Assembly: GCF_014646355.1 (NCBI RefSeq)
Contig: NZ_BMNH01000010.1
Span: forward strand, 1 to 64,000
Length of the DNA stretch: 64,000 nt
Direction of reading: 5' to 3'
DNA from: Nonomuraea cavernae
GTDB lineage: Bacteria; Actinomycetota; Actinomycetes; Streptosporangiales; Streptosporangiaceae
Part shown: positions 8,816 through 15,647 of the stretch, piece after piece
Layout: each line of letters opens with the position of its first letter
Numbering within the stretch: the stretch's first letter is position 1
The notes under the pieces: generated by a model
What the model saw: the letters and a program-made list of their open reading frames with translations, nothing else
Database searches by the model: none
Told to the model about the DNA's origin: nothing
Translations under genes and position numbers: made by a program

Positions 8816-10020
8816 GTCCTCATCGCCCCTACGAGGGGTTGCGACCCCTCACAGGGGCGATGAGGACTCGTCAGGAGCAGGGCGTACATCACGAGGCAGT
8901 TGGCGCGTTGCGACCCCTCGTAGGGGCGATGAGGACGTCGAGGTGACACACCGGGGCGTCGTGCGGTACACAGCGTTGCGACCCCTCGTAGGGGCGATGA
9001 GGACGGGCAGCCGGTCAAGAGGGTGAGGGTGATCTCGGAGTGTTGCGACCCCTCGTAGGGGCGATGAGGACCATGCCGCACACCATCGGCCAGATCCAGC
9101 TCGCCGCGTTGCGACCCCTCGTAGGGGCGATGAGGACGACCCGCAACGCCTTCGTCGCAGGCAAGTGGAAGCGGTTGCGACCCCTCGTAGGGGCGATGAG
9201 GACACCGCGGTCGACGCCGGAGACTTGGCCGCGCTCGCGTTGCGACCCCTCGTAGGGGCGATGAGGACTTCACGGTATGGCCCGACGCGTGCCGAAATGG
9301 ATGTTGCGACCCCTCGTAGGGGCGATGAGGACGCCTGAGCTCGACACCGACTGGCCGTACGACGCCGACGTTGCGACCCCTCGTAGGGGCGATGAGGACC
9401 AGATTTCCATCAGCATGTTGCCGATGACGATCTTGTTGCGACCCCTCGTAGGGGCGATGAGGACTTCACGGTATGGCCCGACGCGTGCCGAAATGGATGT
9501 TGCGACCCCTCGTAGGGGCGATGAGGACGTCCTCATCGCCCCTGTGAGGGGTCGCAACCCGGCCCACGCGAGAGCAGGGGCGGTCAGTCGCCCGTCCTCA
9601 TCGCCCCTGTGAGGGGTCGCAACTAGCTGCTTGTACGTGAACCACCTGGCCAGCGTTTGCGGGTCCTCATCGCCCCTGTGAGGGGTCGCAACCGGAAGCC
9701 CTGCTCTTGGCGGTGGGCGTCGGCGCGGTGTCCTCATCGCCCCTGTGAGGGGTCGCAACCGAGCGTGAACCAGCAGATCACGGAAATGCGCCAGTCCTCA
9801 TCGCCCCTGTGAGGGGTCGCAACTTGGCATGGACCCCGAGACCGGCGCCCCCCTTGAGACGGTCCTCATCGCCCCTGTGAGGGGTCGCAACATCTGGAGG
9901 TAGATCCCGCGCAGGAATCCGTACGCGTCCTCATCGCCCCTGTGAGGGGTCGCAACTCGAGACGGGCGGTGTAAAAGGCGACCAGTTCATGTCCTCATCA
10001 CCCCTACGAGGGGTCGCAGC
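8816..10020 (+). CRISPR. CRISPR array 2 with an inverted internal block
   Basis: The leader and the degenerate last repeat (9991-10020, ending GTCGCAGC) show the array reads rightward, with repeats beginning GTCCTCATCGCCCCTGTGAG at 9529, 9594, 9663, 9730, 9794, 9862 and 9927. The stretch 8838-9528 is the other way round: its 12 repeats start at 8838, 8907, 8975, 9042, 9108, 9174, 9239, 9303, 9370, 9435 and 9499 (11 full copies listed) and read GTTGCGACCCCTCGTAGGGG, except the first, which has CACA at the stem loop. At 8816-8838 a 23-nt piece of a leader-oriented repeat runs into that first inverted repeat; at 9528/9529 two repeats meet head to head with no spacer. Spacers at 9269-9302 and 9465-9498 are identical. 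Confidence 0.95.
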
Positions 10021-10059
10021 TAGATCCAGGACGAGACGTGGTCACGCAGCACATCGCAG

Positions 10060-10266
10060 GTCCTCATCGCCGCGGTGAAGACGTTGGGCGACCGTATCCA
10101 TCCGGCGACCGGCCGCCACATGATCTACGTGGTGTGCGAGGGCGTCGCACACGTCGCCGACGAGTTCGCCGAGGTCGAGTGGTGCGACCGGGCCAGGGTG
10201 GCGGAGCTGGTGCCGTTCTCGTTCTTCCCGCCTGTCCAGGAGTATCTGGACGCCCACATCCTGTAA
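10060..10266 (+). pseudogene. NUDIX hydrolase fragment fused to a relict CRISPR repeat
   Basis: From 10060 the frame reads VLIAAVKTLGDRIHPATGR and then HMIYVVCEGVAHVAD, ending in PPVQEYLDAHIL before a stop at 10264. This resembles the C-terminal part of actinobacterial NUDIX hydrolases; the Nudix box and everything before it are missing. The first bases, GTCCTCATCGCC, also match the first 12 bases of the CRISPR repeat and lie 39 nt after the last array 2 repeat, about one spacer length. A GTG at 10075 could start a 63-residue peptide, but without the catalytic box it cannot be a working hydrolase. Confidence 0.6.
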
Positions 10267-10327
10267 CCGAATGAACGTACCGTTACCTTCCGAATGCACA
10301 TAGCGATGCCTCTGTGTCGAGATTTAC

Positions 10328-10343
10328 GTGACGGTAACGTCAC
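10328..10343. promoter_or_regulatory. Palindromic site upstream of small membrane gene
   Basis: GTGACG-GTAA-CGTCAC is a perfect 6-4-6 inverted repeat ending 20 bases before the ATG at 10364. Its place fits an operator for a dimeric repressor. Nearby GTACCGTTACC (about 10278) carries a related half. No regulator for it is identified here. Confidence 0.45.
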
Positions 10344-10363
10344 TGTCTGTGCACACTGACGGA

Positions 10364-10570
10364 ATGCATCCAGCTCTCGTTATCACATTCATCGCCATCG
10401 GCGTCTACCTGTTGTCGTGCCACTACCACCCCTACATGAAGTGCAAGACGTGCAACCGGTCGAAAGAGTCACACTCCACCACATTCAAGGGCGCGTTCGG
10501 CAAATGCCGGGCCTGCGACGGCAGAGTTCACCACGTCCGGTTCGGGGCGCGTATCCTCAACCGGAAGTGA
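10364..10570 (+). CDS. Small membrane protein with zinc-ribbon-like cysteines
   Basis: 68 residues. One hydrophobic helix (HPALVITFIAIGVYLLSC, residues 2-19) is followed by a basic domain with two CxxC knuckles (CKTCNRSKES and CRACDGRV) that could bind one zinc. The ATG at 10364 was preferred over a GTG at 10328, which lies inside the palindrome. Similar membrane-anchored CxxC miniproteins occur in actinomycete integrative elements, as I recall, but I cannot name a family. It is isolated among gene fragments and relict repeats, which supports a mobile-element origin. Confidence 0.55.
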   Translation: MHPALVITFIAIGVYLLSCHYHPYMKCKTCNRSKESHSTTFKGAFGKCRACDGRVHHVRFGARILNRK

Positions 10571-10773
10571 CTACTTCGGCACCCGTCCAGTCCCGCCGCA
10601 CGGCCGGCAGTTCACCAACTTCTGGGTGACGACCTTCCCGCCGCTGGGCGTCTCGACCTCGACGGGCTCGTACCAGCCGCCCGCGCCGCTGTATCTGCAG
10701 CACTGCTGCGTCCACTCGGCCGAGGCGGGCGGCTCGGGGGGCGGGCCGCACTGTGTGGCGATCCCGGCGGCCT
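10571..10773 (-). pseudogene. C-terminal fragment of a small cysteine protein, cut by a CRISPR repeat
   Basis: On the minus strand the frame ending at 10571 reads QAAGIATQCGPPPEPPAS, then AEWTQQCCRYSGAGGWYEPV, and finishes NCRPCGGTGRVPK and stop. The CxxCxGTG motif and composition look protein-like. There is no start codon: going upstream, the frame meets a stop within the orphan CRISPR repeat at 10774-10803, exactly where the coding-like sequence ends. I read it as a gene whose 5' part was lost when repeat DNA was joined to it. Family unknown. Confidence 0.4.
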
Positions 10774-10860
10774 GTCCTCATCGCCCCTACGAGGGGTTGC
10801 AACACGACCGGGACGTGGTCGCTGACCTGGCCGGGAAGTTGTTCTCATCGCCTCTGCAAA
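10774..10860 (+). repeat. Orphan CRISPR repeat plus degenerate partner
   Basis: An almost perfect 30-nt repeat in the array 2 orientation lies at 10774-10803 (ending GGGGTTGCAAC). After a spacer-sized 37 nt comes a decayed copy, GTTCTCATCGCCTCTGCAAA, at 10841-10860. The pair is about 750 bases beyond the end of array 2 and has no leader. It looks like the remains of an older array or a displaced piece of array 2. Confidence 0.75.
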
Positions 10861-10862
10861 AA

Positions 10863-10906
10863 GGCACGGCGGCGGTTGCCTGGGAAGTTGCTTCCGCCGC
10901 CGTGCC
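10863..10906 (-). terminator. Rho-independent terminator (minus strand)
   Basis: A perfect 13-bp stem (GGCACGGCGGCGG at 10863-10875 with its complement at 10894-10906). On the minus strand the stem is followed by TTTTT (10862-10858). It would end leftward transcripts from the genes at 11226-12759. Confidence 0.8.
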
Positions 10907-11225
10907 CTGGCCCCGGTCCGCAGTCTGCGTCACACGGCCGGGGAGTCTGGCCGGGCCCCGCGTCAGGCGGTGCGCGGGGCCCGGCAGATCGCCCGGAGCG
11001 GACCTTCCGGACTCGGGCCCAGCGGCCAGGCATGGGCCCTGCATCCCGGCGGAGGGACATGACTACCATCGCCGGGGGTCTGGCTACCCGCCCGATCGGA
11101 TGGGCGGGGCTGGTCCGGCATCAGGTGGTGGACTGCCGGACGTTTCTGGGTGCCGACCGTGAGTTGGTCAAGACAGCGGTGTGGATCTCGGTCCCGTGAG
11201 AGTGACGGTCCCGCTCTCCGGGGGC
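10907..11225. other. Gap without a convincing gene
   Basis: Between the terminator and the small gene at 11226, open frames on both strands are short and rich in Arg/Gly/Pro from GC skew. A 46-codon plus-strand frame at 11058-11199 (starting MTTIAGGLATRP) has no recognised motif. I see no RNA gene or repeat here. Confidence 0.4.
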
Positions 11226-11489
11226 TCATGGCTGGTCCACATCCACCGCTTCGTGGCCGACACGGACGAGGACCCTCCCGTAGACGTACGCGGGGTTCCT
11301 GGCGAACCGGTCGAGATGGACCACGCCGACCTGCCCGGATGCGCCGGTCCCGAGCCGCTTGAGGGCAGCCTTGAGGTGTTGAGCCGCACGCGCCGGATCG
11401 TCGGTCACTCCGCATGCGCCGTCTCCGGCCCCGCCGACCGCCTTCCACTCGAAGAAGCCGTCGAGGTTGCTGCCGCTCACGAAGGTCAT
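11226..11489 (-). CDS. Small conserved-type hypothetical protein
   Basis: 87 residues, starting MTFVSGSNLDGFFEWKAV and containing DDPARAAQHLKAALKRL (likely helix) and HLDRFARNPAYVYGRVLV (likely strands). The look matches small actinobacterial proteins often found near XRE regulators, but I cannot assign a family. The start lies 65 bases after the stop of the XRE gene on the same strand, and a terminator (10863-10906) lies downstream, so the two may be co-transcribed. Confidence 0.55.
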   Translation of the reverse strand: MTFVSGSNLDGFFEWKAVGGAGDGACGVTDDPARAAQHLKAALKRLGTGASGQVGVVHLDRFARNPAYVYGRVLVRVGHEAVDVDQP

Positions 11490-11553
11490 GACCGGAAGGC
11501 TGCCACCAGTCGGCCATGCCGCTCCGAACAGTTCGCCGCGAACTCTGAGTTCG

Positions 11554-12759
11554 CTAGACCGCGATCCGGTGACGCTCGGCCAGGTATCGCACTTCGGGTG
11601 CCCAGGAGGGCCTGGCGCGCTGGGCGAGGGCGTGGATCATGTCACGCAGCAGAGGCGTGTGGTCGAGCTCCTCCGGACACTCGCGTTCGATGCGCATGAG
11701 GTAGACCAGACTGGCCGCGTCGTCACCCAGGTCCTCGCACGCGCGGGCGACCTGTCCCAGGTGGGTGGTCCGCCGTTCAATGGACGGCACCTTCCGGACG
11801 TCGATCTCGTCGGCGACGCGGATGGCCGCCGCAGGCTCGCGGGCTTCGTGCTCTACGGACGTCATATGGATCATCACGTTCGTCGGGCCGAACGCGAGCC
11901 CGAAGTGGTTGGACTCGTCCCTGACGGTGAGTGCGAGCGTGCGGGCCGGGCCGCGGACCAGCTCGCGCGCGTGCGCGTAGTCGCCGCGGCGTGCGACCGA
12001 CAGCGCGGCCATGAGGTGCAGGCTGCCCAGGATGCTGCGGTGCCGCTCGTCGCCGTCCGGCACGTAAGGCGAGAAGATCTCGATACTGCGCAGCGCAACT
12101 TCCTCGGCGACCTCGTGCATGTCATCGGTGAGCATCGAAGCGCTGAGGTTCCGCTGTGACCACGCGATCAGCAACGGATCTTCGGTTTCCTCCGCGTACC
12201 GCATGGCGCGATCCGCGGCCATGTGCTGGAGGTCCGTCCGCCCCAGACTCTTGAGTACGCCGCGGGCCACCGTGTACGCCTCAGCCGCCACCTGGGCGGC
12301 GGCGCGGCGCTCGTCCGGGTGGCCGTCGGCCTGCGAGAGCAGTTGCTCCGCGTCGATGATCAGGGCTGGGAGCGCCCGCATGAGGATCGTGTACTTGTTG
12401 GGCGAGGTCAGCCACGTGCTCCGGGCTGTGGCGACGCGTTCGGCGAGTTGCTCGATGTCCGGCGGCTCCGCGTCGAAGGGCAGGCTGCGGTAGGAGAAGA
12501 TGGCCCGCTCGATGTCCCTGATCTGTGGGCGGCCCCGCTCGTGGGAGTCTCTGGGGGGTTCGCCGAGCAGCACGGCCGTGCGCACGCCGAGCACCTTGGC
12601 GATCTCACGCAGCAGGGGCAGGGAGGGGGTCCGGCGGCCCTGCTCGATCAGCTCGATGTGGCGTGACGTGCAACCGGCCTGGGTGGCGAGCGCCGTGGTG
12701 CTCATGCCCCGCAGCTCGCGCTGAAGCCTGACCATGTGTCCGGTGCTGGTCTCGCGCAT
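11554..12759 (-). CDS. XRE-family regulator with TPR-like C-terminus
   Basis: 401 residues. Residues 8-65 form a Cro/C1-type helix-turn-helix (MVRLQRELRGMSTTALATQA, then SRHIELIEQGRRTPSLPLLREIAKVLGV). The rest is an all-helical array typical of actinobacterial XRE-TPR regulators. The ATG at 12757-12759 has AGGAGGTG about ten bases upstream; a longer frame from 12909 would run over the promoter region. It is divergent from the type III operon across 165 bases, so it could control that operon, but these regulators are very common in actinomycetes and the link is only positional. Confidence 0.85.
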   Translation of the reverse strand: MRETSTGHMVRLQRELRGMSTTALATQAGCTSRHIELIEQGRRTPSLPLLREIAKVLGVRTAVLLGEPPRDSHERGRPQIRDIERAIFSYRSLPFDAEPPDIEQLAERVATARSTWLTSPNKYTILMRALPALIIDAEQLLSQADGHPDERRAAAQVAAEAYTVARGVLKSLGRTDLQHMAADRAMRYAEETEDPLLIAWSQRNLSASMLTDDMHEVAEEVALRSIEIFSPYVPDGDERHRSILGSLHLMAALSVARRGDYAHARELVRGPARTLALTVRDESNHFGLAFGPTNVMIHMTSVEHEAREPAAAIRVADEIDVRKVPSIERRTTHLGQVARACEDLGDDAASLVYLMRIERECPEELDHTPLLRDMIHALAQRARPSWAPEVRYLAERHRIAV

Positions 12760-12924
12760 AGGGCTCCGCACCTCCTGGTGATGTCGCAACCTCAGGGTAT
12801 GGCTCGGGGCCATCCGTGTTCGAGGGGTCGGCGAATAACGCGCCTTTGGCCGCCGGCTCCACCCAGCAGAGGACTTCGTCCATCTGTAGGAGGTGAAGGC
12901 CGGAGACAACGAAGAGGTGGCTGG

Positions 12925-14079
12925 ATGGGGCGTTCACGAGGCCGGGCGAAGGTGGTCGTGGAAGGGGCGTCGCGGTGGACGGTGGCGGCTCTGGCGGGTG
13001 TGGCGGCGGCGGTCGCGGCGGGGACCGTACCCGATGTGATCAAGAGCTGGCTGGGCGACCAGCGGGCGTTCCTGACCGTGCTGTGCGTGGTCGCCGCCGC
13101 TGTGTTCGCGGGCATCAACCTGTGGCAGCAGCGCAGCAAGGGCGTCGGCATCGTTATAGCGCTGCCGAGGAAGAACTGGCGAGCCTCGTGGAGCGAACAG
13201 TGGAGCGCCGCGGCCGTCGCGCACGCCAGACGGCACCACGACTCGTGCTTCGTGGTGCGGCGGGACGTCGAGGGTGCGCGGCCGGACGACGACATGAGAG
13301 CCAGGAAGGCGGCGCGCGAGGCGCGAAAGGACACCCTGGAGCTCGCCTACGAGCTGGTGAACGCGCGGCTCACCGAGCTGTCCGAGGCTGACCCCTCGAC
13401 GCCGATCTCCCTGTACGTCAACGCCGCGCTGCCTGATGCCTTCGAGCTGGGGGCGATGTTCAAGTTCAACGTCCATCGAAGACTTCACGGAGTCGCCGCG
13501 TTCCCCGCGCGAGAGCGGACAGTCACGGGGGAGGACGAGCCGGCCGTGCCTTTTGTCCTGCCGCAGCGGGCCGAGCTCGCGGAGTCGGATTTCTTCCCTG
13601 CGGTACGGATCAGCGGCCGGTTGAAGGACCCGCTCAGCCCGGCGGAGGCCGTGCGCGCGGCGAAGATCGCCCGGGTGGTCGAGGAGCCGGAGTTCCCCGG
13701 GGCGGCCGACGGTGAGGCGGTCGCGCTCGTGGTGCACCTCGCGGAGAATCCGCGAATGGTGGCCGAGGCGCTGCGGGCGGCGGCGGAGGGGTGCCTGGAC
13801 GTCGAGTTGCGGCAGGAGCGGTGCCGGGCCGCTCTGGTCATCGACGGTGTGCCGGCCAACATTCCGGAGACGACCGCTGACTTCGAGCTGATCGTTCGGT
13901 ATGTCCACTCCGCGTGGCTGGAGTGGGTTGCCGCGCGCCCGCAGCTCGCTGGCCTGCGCGTCCGGTTGTTCGTCGCCGCGCCGGCCAGCGTCGTGTTCGC
14001 GCTGGGCTGGCTGATGGGCCACACGATCACGCCGGTCCCGCACCCGTACGAGCAAGGAGAGCCATGTACGTCGTCATGA
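12925..14079 (+). CDS. 2TM-SAVED protein, candidate cyclic-nucleotide-gated membrane effector of the type III module
   Basis: 384 residues. Two hydrophobic helices near the N-terminus (about 19-36, TVAALAGVAAAVAAGTVP, and 48-66, AFLTVLCVVAAAVFAGIN) are followed by a soluble domain. Two half-motifs, SLYVNAALPDAFELGAMFKF (near 160-180) and RLFVAAPASVVFALGWLMGH (near 355-375), match the SAVED pattern of a strand, a Pro, then a helix with a small LG/ALG turn. SAVED domains bind cyclic oligonucleotides; 2TM-SAVED proteins are known as CBASS effectors (Cap14-like). Here the stop overlaps the cas10 start by 16 bases. I infer that Cas10-made messenger triggers membrane damage. The start has AGAGGTGG four bases upstream. 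Confidence 0.72.
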   Translation: MGRSRGRAKVVVEGASRWTVAALAGVAAAVAAGTVPDVIKSWLGDQRAFLTVLCVVAAAVFAGINLWQQRSKGVGIVIALPRKNWRASWSEQWSAAAVAHARRHHDSCFVVRRDVEGARPDDDMRARKAAREARKDTLELAYELVNARLTELSEADPSTPISLYVNAALPDAFELGAMFKFNVHRRLHGVAAFPARERTVTGEDEPAVPFVLPQRAELAESDFFPAVRISGRLKDPLSPAEAVRAAKIARVVEEPEFPGAADGEAVALVVHLAENPRMVAEALRAAAEGCLDVELRQERCRAALVIDGVPANIPETTADFELIVRYVHSAWLEWVAARPQLAGLRVRLFVAAPASVVFALGWLMGHTITPVPHPYEQGEPCTSS

Positions 14080-15647
14080 TCGGCACGGCGGGCAACCAGC
14101 GCTACATTTTCTCCTCCGGCAAGCGGCAGGAGATCGTCGGCGCGTCCGACCTGATCGCCCGGGTCAACGGTGCCTGGGCGGACGAGGCGATGGCGTCCGT
14201 GTTCCCGGGGTTCGAGCCGTCCTGGCGTGTCGGGGACGGTCATGACGCCGAGCTGCTGACCGCGGGTGCGGGCACGATAACCGCGCTGGTCAGGAACAGA
14301 GACGCGGGCCGGCGCCTGGTGACGGAGGTGACGCACAGAGCGCTGGCAGAGGCACCTGGTCTGCACGTCTGCGGGGTGGTGGTCGCGACGCCGGAACCCG
14401 TGAACGGGATCGGTATGACCAAGGCGCGCACGGAGCTCGCGGCCGTGCGCGAGGCCAGGCCGGGACCGCAGGCGAGGTTCCTGCGGCTGCCGCTGGCCGA
14501 AGACTGCGCCTCCACCGGCCTGCCCGCGCAGGCGCTGCACCGCGAAGGAAGGGACGAGCCCTTCAGGACCCGGTCCGCTGCGTCGATGGCCAAGCTGAGG
14601 CACTTCCCGGCCGCGCTCGACCGGCTGGCCGGCGACGCGGAGACCGATCGTTCCACGATGCGAGAAATCGTCGACAGGCTGGGGCTGGAGGCCGACTGGG
14701 TGGCCGTGGTCCACGCCGACGGCAACGGTTTCGGCGACCTCTTCCGCACCCTTGGCAGCCTGGTGGACGGAGACCAGGCGTACGCGGACGCGCTGCGCAC
14801 GCTGTCTCGTGGGGTCGACGCCTGCGCGCGGAGGGCGTTCCGGGTGGCGCTCGACCGGACCGCCCGCGAACCGGAGGCCGTCACCGTGAGCGGCAGGCCC
14901 CCGGTGCTGCCGCTCGTGCTCGGTGGCGACGACCTGACCGTCGTGTGCGAGGGCGCCTCGGCGCTGCCGTTCACCCGGCACTACCTGGAGGCGTTCGAGG
15001 AGGAGACGGCGAACGACGTCTCGCTTCGCCCCATGCTCCACAGACTGGAACGCCCGTCGCTCGGCGCAGCCGCAGGTGTGGCCATCGTGAAGCGGAACTA
15101 CCCGTTCAGATTCGCCTACGACCTGGCCGAGGAGCTGATCTCGGTGGAGGCGAAGCGGGTCAAGGAATGGGGGTCGGCGCTGGCGTTCACCGTCCTGTTC
15201 GAGAGTTCGGCTCCCGACCTGTCCAGGATCCGGCGCTCGGCCACGCTGGCGGGTGGTTCCGCCGCTTCGGCTTCGCCGTATCTGGTGGGGCAGGGCGCGG
15301 ACGGACCACGGGCGGAGCGCCGGCGCTGGGCGGATCTCCTGCGCCGGGTCGAGGCGCTACGGCGCACCGACCCGGTGTCGGGCGAGCTGCTCATCCCGCG
15401 CGGTGCCGTACACGACCTGCGTGAAGGACTGTGTCTTGGGGCGGAGGTGGCGCGGGCCCGGTTCGCGCTGCTGCGCACGCGGTTCGCCGGAGACCGCGCC
15501 CGCCTGGACGCGTTGGCCGAGCTGGAGGGGGATCCGGGTCAACTGGTGTGGACCGACCGGTCCGGCGACGAGGAGAGAACGGTGACGGGGCTCATGGACG
15601 CGATGGCGGCGCTGTCGTTCCTGCCCGTCAAGGAAGGGGGGAGATGA
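14064..15647 (+). CDS. cas10: Type III Cas10 with GGDD cyclase motif, no HD domain
   Basis: 527 residues, short for Cas10. It opens directly in a Cmr2-like palm (YIFSSGKRQEIVGASDLIAR), so the usual N-terminal HD DNase is absent. A second palm carries HADGNGFGDLF (near 218-228) and the cyclase motif VLGGDDLTVV (near 285-294). GGDD Cas10 proteins make cyclic oligoadenylate when the complex binds target RNA. The protein is therefore predicted to signal but not to cut DNA. The ATG at 14064 has AAGGAG upstream and lies inside the end of the SAVED gene; its stop overlaps the next start. Confidence 0.92.
   Translation: MYVVMIGTAGNQRYIFSSGKRQEIVGASDLIARVNGAWADEAMASVFPGFEPSWRVGDGHDAELLTAGAGTITALVRNRDAGRRLVTEVTHRALAEAPGLHVCGVVVATPEPVNGIGMTKARTELAAVREARPGPQARFLRLPLAEDCASTGLPAQALHREGRDEPFRTRSAASMAKLRHFPAALDRLAGDAETDRSTMREIVDRLGLEADWVAVVHADGNGFGDLFRTLGSLVDGDQAYADALRTLSRGVDACARRAFRVALDRTAREPEAVTVSGRPPVLPLVLGGDDLTVVCEGASALPFTRHYLEAFEEETANDVSLRPMLHRLERPSLGAAAGVAIVKRNYPFRFAYDLAEELISVEAKRVKEWGSALAFTVLFESSAPDLSRIRRSATLAGGSAASASPYLVGQGADGPRAERRRWADLLRRVEALRRTDPVSGELLIPRGAVHDLREGLCLGAEVARARFALLRTRFAGDRARLDALAELEGDPGQLVWTDRSGDEERTVTGLMDAMAALSFLPVKEGGR

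Noticed and set aside
11058-11199. 46-codon plus-strand frame starting MTTIAGGLATRP
   Set aside because: Too short, no motif, and lies antisense in a region that appears to be the 3' end of minus-strand transcripts.
14064-14200. HD nuclease domain in Cas10
   Set aside because: The chain starts directly in the palm-like YIFSSGKRQEIVGASDL segment; no His-Asp pair of the HD type precedes it.
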